The notes under the pieces were generated by a model, which did no database searches, was not told the DNA's origin, and was given only the letters and a program-made list of their open reading frames with translations. Positions 12,601 through 23,227 of a stretch of 64,000 nucleotides of DNA are shown in pieces. The position numbers and the translations under genes are program-made. The number at the start of each line of letters is the position of its first letter. Positions within the stretch are counted from its first letter, which is position 1. The stretch is from Tanytarsus gracilentus (taxonomy: Eukaryota > Arthropoda > Insecta > Diptera > Chironomidae): assembly GCA_038502055.1 (NCBI GenBank), contig JAXRKN010000040.1, forward strand, positions 992,001-1,056,000, written 5' to 3'.

Positions 12601-14651
12601 CCGCTGACATCAACAACGCATCTCGCATTGAACGAAGAGAAGTCAATATTGGCAAAAAAATTACAAAAATGATTCAAGCACAGCAAATATCGCAAGTTCA
12701 AACAGCAGCCGAGGAAGCAGTCGAGACAATTGAAACAACACAAATGGATTTGACAGCATTAAATGAGTATCTTGATAAAACAAAGCCCGTCATATCGAAT
12801 AGCTTAATTGAACGTTTAGAAGCGGTTAAGAGATCAATGCAAGAATCAAGCAGAGCAACAAATAATTTGTCAATTCGCACTGAAATAGCGACGGGAGGAC
12901 AAATTTTAAATCAGTTAAATGTAATTGCAGACGTTCATTCAGGAATGGCTGGTGCACTCGCTGAAATTAAACCAACCTCAAGAAAGGATGAAATTTTAAT
13001 TGAAGGTCTCGAACAGATAAGTTTGGAGACTGTGGACGAAGCTCGACGTGCTGCTCATGAACTCACAAGCTCAATGCAACAAGGAGATGCAAATGTAACA
13101 AATGTCTTGTACAAAACTGCACACGATGTTCAAAATCTCATGGATAACAGCTTTTCCGGCGATGACATGTACGTAACAGCCTTGGAACACTTTAAAGATG
13201 AAAAAACAAGAAAAGCTGCGGAAATTTACACGCAACATTATGAACAAAAGTTAGAAAGAGATATTCAAAGGCACATGGATTTTGCGAGATCAACTCCAAT
13301 AGTGAATAAGTTTTTAAAGCGTGATGCTGGAGGCAAGCTGTTAGATTACGAAGGAGAAAGTCTTTTCGATCAGGCAGATTTAAATGTTTCACCTGTTGAG
13401 GAGGATGACGAGGATCTTTTGAACATTTCCATGCATTTAATGGACGACTTTTTTGAAGCAATTGATGCGATTGAAGATGAAATTTTGCCAGTTTTAGAAA
13501 ATGCTCGTAGTGATGAAGAAAATGAATATCTTTTTGATGAAGCCGTTGGAGGTGTCGAAGAGAGTCTTGAAAAAATTGACAATTGCTTAGCAGCAGTAGT
13601 TGATGTTAAATTAGCGCTCGAGGGTGAAAAAACTCAAAATTATTAAATTTTTAGGGAATAAAAATTATTGAAACTTTAGAATTAAAAATATCACGTGATG
13701 TAATGAACGTCATTCATAATAAATTTAGTCTAACAAGATTGAGTTCAAATAATAAACGCAAATCTGTTTATTTATAAAGTTTAACGAGGATTTTGCAGAG
13801 CATTAAAAACTTTTAGCTGATCTTAAGTTAATTTTCAACAGATTTCTCATAAAGCGGCGCACGATAAAATTGCTGTCGATAAACATTTTCATCATTTAAC
13901 TCTCGCATGGTGTATGTCTGTGTGTGCACATATGCTTCATTAAACGAGCTCGTAAATTTCTCTTTCATCCCAAAAAAAATTGTTAATTTAATTAAAAACA
14001 TTTTATTCCCGTCGATAATTTTCATTGCCGAAATATGTTGCATTAGAGTAAGTGTGAAGTTGTTAAAGTTTGTTTATTGTTACGACTTTAATAACAATTT
14101 CCCAAGCGTTTTAATGTGAAAATGAAGTAAGGGACGCAAAAACCTTGATAATGTTTATTTTTCTTGTTTCCTATCCAAACAGTAGCGTTGAGATCATTTC
14201 TCTTGAAGCAATTAACATTAGCTCATGGTTCATTGCCATTTCAGATTTTCACTTCTTCTTTTCATCCTTTTTCTTGATATAATGGAGAGATTTTTTTATG
14301 GCAATACTTTGGGCTCAAATCCTCTCAAGAGCGTAAAAGTCTAATGAATCGGAAATTGAAGGAGAAGAAATCATTTTGACATTTTATTCGGCGGTTACAC
14401 GAGCGAAAATTAGATCTCGATTGACTGTTGATTCGATTTGTAATTTTTAACCAGAAAAATATGATTTTTCTTAAAAATAATTTTAAAAAATTCTGCCAAG
14501 CTTCAAAATTATCAATGGAATTTTAAATATTATTAATTGACTCTCCTACCTTCGCTGTAAAGCTGATTCCGTTGTAAAAGGCTTCGTCGGAGTGAAGTGG
14601 AACTCGCAAATCCGGCTCGTCCTTGACTAAGTTATACGGCTGTGATGGCAT
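6524..14651 (-). CDS. NOS1AP: NOS1AP/CAPON-like PTB-domain adaptor, 5' half (four coding exons)
   Basis: NOS1AP (CAPON; dyc-1 in C. elegans) is a cytoplasmic scaffold. In the known family an N-terminal PTB domain binds partners such as Dexras1 and Scribble, and the C-terminus binds the PDZ domain of neuronal nitric oxide synthase. Four exons on the minus strand (14651-14550, 7149-7078, 6866-6762, 6697-6524) join in phase 0 to give 151 codons. Landmarks: MPSQPYNLVKDEPDLRVPLH at the start, VPRPTSRTEIVQAMRRIR, KKKKVTIEISVDGVRI, and IMHHPIYRIFYVSHDS followed by DLKIFSYIARDG. These closely match the family. The introns are 7400, 211 and 64 bp. All splice sites are GT-AG. The last PTB helix and the whole C-terminal part are missing because the gene continues past position 1. 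Residues before VPRP (LIGFQE) and after MRRIR (HENKQQNT) differ from the usual YVGSLD and YEFKAKGI but keep the same length. A full plus-strand gene lies inside intron 1. Confidence 0.92.
6762..6866 (-). CDS. NOS1AP: NOS1AP-like coding exon 3
   Basis: The exon is 105 nt and encodes 35 residues: HENKQQNT, then KKKKVTIEISVDGVRICL and a basic run KKRKRRMRV. The acceptor is TTTTCACAG and the donor is GTAAGC, phase 0. The basic run corresponds to the lysine-rich loop of vertebrate NOS1AP. Only 64 bp of intron separate it from the next exon. Confidence 0.88.
7078..7149 (-). CDS. NOS1AP: NOS1AP-like coding exon 2
   Basis: The exon is 72 nt and encodes 24 residues, from LIGFQEVPRP to IVQAMRRIR. The acceptor is ...TTACAG and the donor is GTGAGT, both phase 0. 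The VPRP and AMRRIR motifs are diagnostic of the NOS1AP PTB domain. The first six residues are unusual for the family. Confidence 0.88.
7150..9766 (-). other. NOS1AP intron 1, part downstream of the nested gene
   Basis: This is AT-rich intronic sequence. The frames at 7116-7430 (plus, opposite exon 2) and 8363-8725 (plus) have no recognisable motif, no splice signals and no codon bias, and I take them as chance. Confidence 0.55.
9767..10186. mobile_element. Nested inverted-repeat (MITE-like) element
   Basis: The outer arms, 9767-9829 and 10124-10186, are 63-bp inverted copies, starting TAAATAAAATAAG and ending at the GATATTTC / GAAATATC pair. Immediately inside the left arm is a second hairpin (9831-9998). 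A 125-bp stretch, 9999-10123, has no counterpart on the left. I see no ORF, so it is non-autonomous. A clear target-site duplication is not visible (TCCT occurs near both ends). It lies in NOS1AP intron 1, about 1.1 kb upstream of the nested gene. The near-perfect arms suggest recent origin or ongoing arm homogenisation. The family is not assigned. Confidence 0.75.
9831..9998. repeat. Inner hairpin: 70-bp arms, 28-bp loop
   Basis: The arms are 9831-9900 (starts ATATGTATGCAATACTTG, ends AGCGGT) and 9929-9998 (starts ACCGCT, ends GCATACATAT). They are complementary with one mismatch that I could see (GCTTCAC against GCTCCAC). Transcribed RNA from either strand would form a long, nearly perfect duplex. 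Confidence 0.88.
10187..11299 (+). other. Upstream region of the nested DUF4485-type gene
   Basis: No gene is visible. The minus-strand frames at 10400-10721 are overlapping chance ORFs. The sequence is moderately GC-richer near 10600-10700 but has no recognisable signal. Confidence 0.5.
11300..11334 (+). promoter_or_regulatory. Candidate initiator (TCAGTT) with DPE-like motif
   Basis: TCAGTT at 11300-11305 matches the arthropod initiator TCAKTY exactly and would start RNA at A11302. At +28 the sequence CGTTAC fits four of the five positions of the downstream promoter element. No TATA box lies at the right distance. The resulting 5' UTR would be about 62 nt before the ATG at 11364. Positional inference only. 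Confidence 0.4.
11364..13646 (+). CDS. Nested three-exon gene, probable DUF4485 protein, 724 aa
   Basis: The exons are 11364-11466, 11522-12187 and 12241-13646. The introns are 55 bp (GTAGGT...AAAG) and 53 bp (GTAAGG...TGTAG); both joins keep the frame (Asp35 and Lys257 are split codons). The joined length is 2175 nt including TAA. The N-terminus (about residues 8-85) has LPEGPDRVIAAKWVKKF, then a helix ending KQMLVEPF and a Pro/Ser/Asp turn. This pattern resembles DUF4485, known from microtubule- and cilia-linked or uncharacterised proteins. About residues 175-230 are basic and Arg/Gly/Pro-rich (TPRGRTPRTRG), then PEPEAPAPKP. A run of six Pro follows at about 319-324. From about 330 onward the chain is mainly helical with coiled-coil character, and the last 130 residues are strongly acidic (EEDDEDLL, ENARSDEENE). 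No signal peptide or membrane segment is seen. It lies antisense inside NOS1AP intron 1. The DUF4485 assignment is from memory of the family pattern, and the function is unknown. Confidence 0.85.
13657..13662 (+). terminator. Poly(A) signal of the nested gene
   Basis: AATAAA begins 11 nt after the TAA at 13644-13646. A second AATAAA at 13751-13756 could serve as an alternative, giving 3' UTRs of roughly 30 or 120 nt. Confidence 0.55.
13763..14549 (-). other. NOS1AP intron 1 between the nested gene and exon 1
   Basis: This is AT-rich sequence with no supported gene. Overlapping plus and minus frames near 13828-14119 lack motifs and are treated as chance. Confidence 0.5.
14550..14651 (-). CDS. 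NOS1AP: NOS1AP-like coding exon 1
   Basis: The exon encodes 34 residues, starting MPSQPYNLVKDEPDLRVPLH and ending GISFTAK. The ATG is at 14651-14649. The donor GTAGGAG follows AAG at 14550 in phase 0. The start matches the highly conserved family N-terminus (MPS..YNLV...D.R.PLH..EAF..GI.F.AK). Confidence 0.92.
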
Positions 14652-14811
14652 TTTTCTCTTTTACTCTCTTCACTCTATAGAATTTTTATCTCGGTGGAAA
14701 AATATTTTTCTCCGTCGTTTTTTCTTCAATTGAATTTTAATCACCACCAAAAGAATTTTTTTCTCACGCAAAATTGCTCGAATTCATTGGCGGATTTTTT
14801 TCTTCTAAGAA
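14652..14811 (-). other. Probable 5' UTR of NOS1AP-like mRNA with a short upstream ORF
   Basis: A pyrimidine-rich acceptor, CTTCTCTTTTCAG, ends at 14812 on the minus strand, so the first coding exon may begin at 14811 with 160 nt of UTR. A seven-codon upstream ORF (MNSSNFA, stop TGA) lies at 14787-14764. The promoter is not identified. This is inference from splice signals only. Confidence 0.35.
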
Positions 14812-16310
14812 CTGAAAAGAGAAGGAAAAAAATTAGAAAAATTTCTTCAAGCCACAAAAACTCAAATGGGAGAGATTAAAGGTTTCACTCTAAAGACATA
14901 ATTTCTATGCTCCACGCTCTCTTCTCTCGTGATCATCGTAAGCATCCTCAGCGTAATAAAAAGCTTCTCCGTCTTTGCGTGTCTAATTTTTTTAGCATTT
15001 ATTGCTCGCTCTTTCTACACGCACGCAACATAAAAAACATCAGTAGAAAATTTCTAAAGGCTCAGCTTCCAGTGAATTTTCCCCTTTATCCATGTATAAA
15101 ATTCTTGATGCCTTTATTCCCTCAGTCAATTTAATCTGAACATTTGCGAGCATCGAGTGTGAAAAGGAATTCCATAACGGAAAAGATTCAGGGTGGATTT
15201 GCTAATAAAGCTTAAGGTATTTTTTTGCATTTACTGAATCTTTTGACTAGATCAAAAAAATTTGTTCTTTGATCTTTAAACAAATTTTATTCAACCTAAA
15301 CCCTTTAAGTTTCCAATTATACAGCAATTTAACCTTGAAACCTCTTTTCGTATGCTTGGTTTTTAATCAGAAAAATAGCCACACATGAACTTTTCCAACA
15401 ACCCCCCGTAAAATTTCTCAATGCGAAAGAGAAAATTTCTCGCATCTGGAAAGCATAAAATTTCTGCAGACCTTACGGAATCTCGTCTTTGGTCGCATAA
15501 ACAAACTCATTTAAAATGAAAATGAAGATAATTTTTCCGCTAGCGCTTTGAGCTTTCTAATAATTGGACGCGAATTGAAAAACTTTATGCCAAGTCGAAA
15601 ATTATGCGGGCTCCTTCCGCTCTCGAAAGTCTTACGAAAAAATGTTTTTAGCTTTTTCGGACAAATATTTGCTTTATTGGGAGTGAGAATGATGAGGAGT
15701 AACGAGATAAGAGAAAATTCTGACAAAAGCAATAAAACTTTAAATTCATCAATTTCCTTGAAAAAGGGTTGGCTTAAGCATCTCATTAAATGATATCAAG
15801 ATGCAGAGGCGTGAATTAGACAGCATGAATATTTAGATAGAAAAGTCTTCAAATTTTGGGCAAAAGATATTTGCATAGGATATAAATTGGAAAATGTTGA
15901 CTCAAGTTGGAATTTTAAAACTTAATGAAGTTTTTCAAGTATTAAAATAAAATGATTGTAAATCTGACAAAATTCTCCAGCAAAGTTCTAAAAACCAGTT
16001 GATCATCCAAATGCATTGAACTTACACATTAAAAACTTCCTGTCGACTGCATATTTGCATCTCAAATTAATATTTTATCGTTGCTTTATTAGAATTATTA
16101 CTAATGAGATGCAAATAATTGCTTGCAAGTTTACAGAAAAGTAAATGCTGGCGATTAATCGTAAATTACGGCATGAAAAAAAATTGTGAATGAAAAATAT
16201 ACATTTTAAAGTTTTCTTATTTGAAATAATTTAAAAAAATAAATATTTTAAGAAATGTTATTTTGAATTTTCTGTTACAAAATTATTGGAATGTTCCTTA
16301 ATTAATTTAA
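14812..16310. other. Region upstream of NOS1AP coding exon 1
   Basis: I see no coding exon. Opposed ORFs at 15511-15793 occupy the same bases on both strands and have no motif. This stretch may contain the NOS1AP leader exon or promoter, but no signal is clear enough to mark. Confidence 0.4.
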
Positions 16311-16841
16311 TTTTTTTTTTTTTTTTTTAGTTTTATTCCTTTATTTCCTATAAAATTAATATTTAGAATATGAAGGAAAGTGCTATGTCTTGAAGTCCTT
16401 AAGAGAAGAAAAACAGAATTAGAATTATAAAATAAGGAAAAGAGGTTTGAGCAGACAATAATTTTACTTATAATTAAAATGTGAAAGTAATTTGAAATTT
16501 AATTTATTTTTATGGTAAACATATAAATTTTGAGAATATTCTATATGAATTAATAAATAAATTGAGGTGAAAAGAAGTTTCGGTGGAAGCAATAATTTTC
16601 TTGCTTGAATCATTAACAGAGGGGTTGGTCTGGGAGTGATTGTAATGTTGGGCAATTGAATATATATCCCTAGAACCGAAAGTGTTTTTAGGGGTTTTTC
16701 TATTCGCGATATTATTGTTTTGTCTTGTACGAGATTGCACAAGTGGAAATTTTAAATTAGTGTGTATTTTATTTTTTAGAACTTTATGATGATCAGTGTT
16801 TAGAGGATTTTTGTGGAGTTTTTAGTGGTCCGGTGAAGAGT

Positions 16842-17303
16842 TTAGTGTGTAACGGTTTGGAAGACATGTTTGAGGGCACGGTTTTGAAGTGTTTGTATTG
16901 GCTTAATAAATTTTTCAGCGCAGAAACTCCATACAAAAGGTATATAGCATAAATGTGAATGAAAATGCGCGAAGTAAATTGATCTCAAGATAGATGTCGG
17001 GAGATGCCATTTTAGTTTTCCAAGTAGATTGACAGTTGAGATGAGGGTCTTTGAGAGATTTGTTAAATGATTTTGAAAAGTGAGATGTTCGTCGAATTCT
17101 ACGCCAAGATATTTGCTGGTAGTGACCCGAGAAAGTGAATTTCCATCATCCATTGAGATTCTATTTGGCAAGTTCGCTGTTTTTTTTGTGTGAAAAATCA
17201 TAAAATTACTTTTGTTCGTTGCTCCTTCTTAAAGTACTGCTGACTGCATATCATATTTCACTTCTTGATATTTAGTCATCAAATTATAATATCTATCAGC
17301 AAA
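16842..17303 (-). pseudogene. Post-RT (thumb) region of the same element
   Basis: The frame starting with FADR at 17303 continues through an internal TAA (near 17235) into FMIFHTKKTANLPNR and then TSKYLGVEFDEHLTFQNHL, SIYFAHFHSHLCYIPFVW and LQNRALKHVF. This is the usual post-RT block of jockey/CR1-type elements (KYLGV, Y...W, LQN). It ends at a stop at 16842. Between 16510 and 16742 other frames show remnants such as FGSRDIYSIAQHYN, consistent with a decayed C-terminus. Confidence 0.85.
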
Positions 17304-18588
17304 TTGCTGCTTTGGCTTTCAATTTTAGATACATAAAGTCATTTAAAAAAATGTTAAATAAAAGAGGACCGATGTTACTACCTTGCGCAATTCCTCTAAT
17401 CACTTCCAAAAAGTTACTTTTAGAATTCCCAATTTTAACGGCTTGAGTTCTTTTAGAGAAGTAATTCTCAATCAATTTTAATGATGTGCCTCTTACACCA
17501 TAGGTTTCCATTTTTTTTAGTAGTGCCGAGTGCGGCATGGAATCGAAAGCTTTTCGCAAATCCAAAAAAACCACTCCTAGCCTTTTGCCTCTATCGAGTG
17601 CTTCAAAAGCGTGGTGTAACAGTTCCATTACTGGCGGTTCTGTGCTTGAATTTTTGACGAATCCAAATTGGTTTGGGTCCAATATAGCTATTTTTTCAAA
17701 ATATTTTTCGAGTCGCCGATGTAAAATTATTTCGACAGGTTTGTTAATACAATTAAGAATGGTCACTGGTCTAAAGTCATCCTCGTCCACAGCGTTGGTG
17801 CATTTAGGAATTGCCACTACAAGTCCCTCTTTAAGTGCGTCTGGATATATACCTTCCTCATACATGCAGTTAATTAGGTCAGACACATATACACATAAAT
17901 GTGGATTAAGAGTTTGCAAAATCGAAACACTCACATCGTCGGATCCTACTGCTTTATTTTTATTGAGTCCCAAGATGACACTATACACCTCCTCACAAGT
18001 TGTAGCCTCCAGAACTAAGGAGTTTAGAACATTTTTTATTGTGCTGAATCTATTGAGATTTTCACTTGAAATACTGGATAAAGGGAGGGTTTTTTCTGCA
18101 ACATTTATAAAGTGTTTATTGAGCGCGCTTGAAACCTCCAGCTCATCAGTCAAAGTTTCGCCCTGCCTTTTCAATATTATTTTTTTGACTTTATCCTTAA
18201 CACCAATGTGACCATTTATGTCCCTCCAAAGCTTTTTGATGTCCCCATTTTTTATTACATTATGAAAGTATTGCTTGCACGAGTTGTTTATTGCCATTTG
18301 TAGCTCCGAATCTAGTTCCTTAATTTTCCTTTTCAAATTCTCGAATGGCAAGTTTTTCCTCCTCCTTTTTCTTAGGCTCGTACACATATTATCTTTTTTC
18401 TTCAGTAGATCTAAAACTTTAACACTATACCAGGAGTCCAACACGGATGGATGCCTTAACTTATAGATTTTCTCCGTGCATGCTGAATCAAGAGCGGAAT
18501 TTAAAGCTTGGGTAATGCATGCTAGCTTCTCGTTGGGGTCCCTACTTTGAAATAATTTTAAGACATCCAATTTAAAATTATTTTCCAA
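17296..18588 (-). pseudogene. Reverse transcriptase fragment (430 codons) of the non-LTR element
   Basis: The frame includes the RT fingers and palm: DDFRPVTILNCINKPVE, DPNQFGFVKNSST, motif A FLDLRKAFD (residues 341-349, catalytic Asp343) and motif B GIAQGSNIGPLLFNIFLND (from about residue 399). It stops at TGA 17298-17296, before motif C. In the next frame motif C is visible as FADR at 17303-17292, a change from the expected (F/Y)ADD, so a frameshift and a catalytic-site substitution both inactivate the copy. The first 200 residues are the linker between endonuclease and RT seen in this class. The frame has no Met start, which fits truncation. Confidence 0.9.
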
Positions 18589-18610
18589 CTTTTTCCAACA
18601 ATTTTTATAT

Positions 18611-21600
18611 CACAACCCAGTATTTTATAAATGTAGGAGTGATTAAAATGAAAAACTCGGTTATGGAAAAAAATAATTAGCATTTTTCAATCAGACCTAC
18701 GGATGATGAAGTTTAATCATATTCTGAGTCACTTTAATTTTTTTAACACTTCAAAGTCATCAAGTCGAGAGAACAACTTTTTTAGATTAATGATGTAATA
18801 AGAAAAACTCAAAATTTTTCCTAGAAAATCGAAATAAAAGTCATGTCCGAAAGAAGGCAATCAAGATGAAATGTAGCAAATTTTACTATTTTTTATAAAG
18901 GTCGAATTGACCTTCCAAAAATCAATCAACCCCTCGACATGTATCAGCATTCAATATTAACCCTCGTATTGTTTCTCAATCTATCGATAACATCATCATA
19001 AATATTTTCATCAATCACTTGAACAAATTTCCTTCTTTGCTTTCCTAGAAGAATTCCATCACAAACACACATACACACAATATAATTTCGTTGTAAAACT
19101 TTTTGTGAAAATTCCTCACGTTCCTAAACAATTCCGCTAAGTTGAGAAATGAATGAAACTTTTCATTTAATTCCATTGGTTCGTGGCACATCTGAGACTC
19201 ATGAATCATTTTTTGAGATGAGGATGAAATATAATTTAGTGACCAACTGACCAGTGAATCCATCATCACAGCAGTATGTGACCAGCTTCATGAAAAATGA
19301 GGCAAAAAGTTCTCCACATTGTGCTCGTAACATTTTATTTGATGAAGTGCGGCAACATATGGTTAATGAACACATTTAAAAGCTTTACGAATGCTCAGTT
19401 TAAATAATAATAGAACCCCGTTTAAAGCTGATAATCAAACCATAGTTAGAAATAAATTTTCACCAATTTCATTAAGTGGTTACGTGAGGGTGAGAAAAGC
19501 TCTCTAAATCTCAAGAAAAGTATGCAAATTGCTTTCTCTAGATCCTAAAAAGTCTACGAGAAGTCAATAATCGAAATATTTACGGAAGGATCATTCAGAG
19601 CCGCCTTATGGTTCCACTTGAATATTTTATTAACAACCAATTTATGAGCTTTCATTCTGAGCGAGGAAATTGAATGCCAAAAAAATTTATTTCCTCTAAA
19701 ATTATCACATCGGGACCCTCACACGCGCTTTTGTAAATGCGACAATTTAATTTTTTTCTTTCGCTCGATTCAAAGGATCAAAAAGTCATAAAGCGAGTAA
19801 ATTATGTTTCTTTATGCGATATAAAATGATGCTCATGGCAGTATCATAAAAACATAAAAACTCATTTTCGGTTGATTTATGACCACGTCATTGCTTCTTG
19901 TAATGTAATTAGTCCTCCTTAATGATATTCTCGTTGATGCCGTATATGAGAAAGTTTTTTTTTTCAAGAGGAAGAAAAATTAATTAAAAAGCTCATCCAT
20001 TGGTGTTGATGATGCCATTGTTGTTGGTATATCCTTTAGCTAAATTTATGCTGCTACTTTATCGCCGCCATTAACGAGACCCAGAGTCATTTTATATTAT
20101 GGGGAAATTCATTGAGTGAAAAAATTCACGAGAATCATTTTAACATCTCATCATGAACGATAAACACTCCGAAAAATGTCTGCAAAGTGCGTGTGCGGCA
20201 CATGATGTCAAATTAAATTATGATTATGTGCATATCTTATCAGATTTTACGCTCCCGCTTTATTGCTTATGACTCTTGTTTCATACTTAAAATGCTATTA
20301 CAAGCTCATTAAGCCATAATTTTATGCTAAACAATTTCTCGTGCATCTTGTCAACTTCCATATTTTATGGCGAGCACATTGCAGAGGTTTCAATTAAAAT
20401 CACACCAAAGTTGTTATGCTATCAAGTTAATTGCTTTCACTTTACACAGACGGGAGTTTTTTTGCTAATGCTCTTGACCATGTTCATTTCTTGCTCGATA
20501 ATTACCAATTAGGAAATTTAACACGGATAAGAATGACAACATGATGAAGGTTGGGCAAGTTGGCGGTGTTGGTTTTTATGTGAAATGTTCAGCAGCATGA
20601 GAGCTTTCATGTTCTTCCACTCATCGTCATCGTACAGAGTTGGTTGTGAATGCACATGTAACTCAATGAAAAAAAGTTTGATTTGACTTTTTATGGAGTT
20701 AAAAATTTAGTTACAAAAAATTAAAAATTAATTTAAAAATTAATGAAAAGCACTGAACCTGCAATTTTATTCAACACCCATCGAACGTTTTCTTCCCATG
20801 CCACAATATTGCACATAACATAAATGACATTTTAACGACAGCATACACATACGGTACAAAAAAGAGTTAAATATTTATGCAGCTGTAATTCAATTTAACT
20901 CTTTTTTGCTGCTGATAAAAACGTGATTCGATATTGAGCGAGTAGGAGAGAAAACTTTCGATTTTAAATTACCTCCGATGGCAATGAAAAAAAATTATTA
21001 TTACTGATGCAGTGAAAAATATTCGCGCATATCATAAATTTTATTGACGACTTTCGAACTCTCAATTGTTTATCTTGCGGGCATTCTCATGAATTTCAAA
21101 CTCACATTGCAGTTCTGTTCATGTAAATATTTGCAATGAAATCTGCAATGCATTAACTTTTTTCCACACTGATGATAGTAATGGATTCAAGTCTTTTGAA
21201 TAAATATTTGCATGCAGGCAGAAATGATAGTTTGCATCTCGCATTGCATGTGAGACTTTGTGTCAACATTAATAAATATTAAAGTGCTTACAAAGGAGAG
21301 CTTTGATTATAACAATCCGCTCTTTGTTAAGCCGAACAACATTTGTCGGCTATTCTTTAAGTTTCTTTTCAGATTTAACTAGAAGTAAAAGAAAGAAAAT
21401 TTTATGAAACACTCGAGAACCTAAATTTATGATTTTTTAGCACAAGTAAAATTGTTTAAAAAAATGAAGTGTTGAAATCCATCTTGCAAGATTGAAATAA
21501 TTTTTCAACCCAGCATTCGCAATTAATTTCGACAGTTTTGTTCATTTTTCTCCTCACGTGCAACAGCACCAAAAAGTTTTATCAATAAAACCTCATAATT

Positions 21601-23227
21601 GAATTTTTTTTCTTGTAAAATATGAAAGGAAAGTCTCGCGGGCATTTCCATCATATGCCAACTCTTAAATTTCTCTTCGATGATTTCGTGCTCTCTTTTG
21701 ACATGAGCACGCTTTCAAAAATGTGTATGACAATAATATTTGAAGCACATGTCAGAAAGTGTTTATAAATTATATCTTCATGGAACTCAAATAATAACAA
21801 AAAGCTACAGGTGAAGCCACAAAGAGCTATTAAGCGTGTTATGGTCAAAGTTAAATGAAGAAACCATCTAAAGATTTTTTCTTTCAATTCGCCTTTAAAT
21901 GGCTTCGTAAAAAACCTTTTGAAATTTTTCCGCTTCAGCATTGATGCGCATCGTGGGGGTTTTAATAGAATAAAAGTTCTTTTTTAATTATGGAATGTTC
22001 AAAAGTATTTTTAACCAAGTTAAAAGGAAGTGCATTAAGAGCAAAGAAGCTTAACATTCAAACTTTTTTCCTCCAATCCTTTGCAATTGAGCGAAACGAT
22101 GAGATGAAAAGTTTCTAACAAGAAAAGCGATCTGAAGTAAATTGGGTCATAAAAGGATATTGGTTTTATGAAAGACATAATTGATTTTGAAACGTTAAGA
22201 TTTAAAATGTGAAAAATTAAATTAAATTGTCTTAAAAAGTTCATTGGAGTAAAATCCAACTTGGTTTTTTATAATTTTTAAATGACCTCATGAGAGAAGT
22301 TTATAAAAGATTCAATTTTTTTCATAAAATGTCATCTCACATAAAAATCCTTTAAACTTAAAAAGTTCAAAAAAACTTCAATGCATAAATAAAAAGTGGA
22401 TTAAGCGGTTTGTGAATGAAAAAGTTTTATCCATTCGAGAGAGAAAAAAGTAGCGTTTTAAAACTAAAGAGTTTGAGAATTTCCTCGTTACGCTTTAACT
22501 CCTCTTTTTTGTGCCCGAGAGCACTTCTCTCATGATTGTCGTTTCAGAGGATCCTTTTTTCTTCAAGCGGTTTCATCTCTGTGAAAAGTTTGAGGACATA
22601 AATACCATTTTGCTGCTAGCAAATGCGCACTATTGTCTCATAGCATTCGGATATTTTTTGTCAAAACTAACAAAAGGAAATCACGATTAAGCAGGCCAAT
22701 AAAACGTAATGAAGGGAAACTGTTGATGAATACTAATTTTTTTGTCTCATAGAGGCTAGGGACGGTTATTTCCTAAATCTTTATGATGATTTTAATTTTT
22801 AGAAAAATAACCTTTGAATCATAAGAGAATAAGGCCTCAATCCTTCACACATGACTACGCATTTAATTTCCTCCAAACACTCGCACAACGTGCTGTGTCA
22901 AAAAGTTGAAAATAAATGCCATCGCATACACCTCGTCATCCACATGTGACTAGGCAAACAGTTAATTTATTTTAATCACGAGTTCACTGTTTATTCTAAA
23001 GCAATCGCATAACGACAAATTTCCATTGTTGCTCGCCTGGCGTCATTCCAAAAACTGTCGACATGAAATTTCTAATTTTTAGAATCGAAACAAATCAAAT
23101 TTGCATAAATTTTATGCATTTCGCTATTTTCCGCAAGTGAAAATTAAATCTCAACTGTCTGCAAAGTTGATGCTCTTATTTTTCTTATATTTGCATGTGA
23201 TTTGAAATACGGAGAATTGTATTAATT
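18611..23227. other. Gene-poor region
   Basis: No supported gene. It contains a 16-bp perfect inverted repeat, CAAAAAAGAGTTAAAT at 20857-20872 against 20893-20908 (20-bp loop). Frames at 20324-20512 and 21651-21941 are chance-like, being rich in Phe, Leu and Ile from AT-rich DNA. Confidence 0.45.

Larger units (their letters stand above)
16311..18610 (-). mobile_element. 5'-truncated, decayed non-LTR retrotransposon
   Basis: The element runs on the minus strand. Its 3' end is an 18-bp T run on the plus strand (16311-16328), equivalent to a poly(A) tail. The reverse transcriptase and post-RT region are recognisable; the endonuclease domain is absent, so the copy is 5' truncated, as is common after target-primed reverse transcription. 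The frame is open only back to about 18610. The RT style and poly(A) tail suggest the jockey/I group, but the clade cannot be fixed by eye. No convincing target-site duplication was found. Confidence 0.85.

Noticed and set aside
15511..15793. Overlapping ORFs on both strands
   Set aside because: Mirror frames with no domain or splice signals; neither is preferred.
17537..18211. 224-codon plus-strand ORF
   Set aside because: It is the antisense shadow of the reverse transcriptase frame.
20857..20908. 16-bp inverted repeat CAAAAAAGAGTTAAAT
   Set aside because: As a mobile element: too short, with no duplication. It is noted only within the region description.
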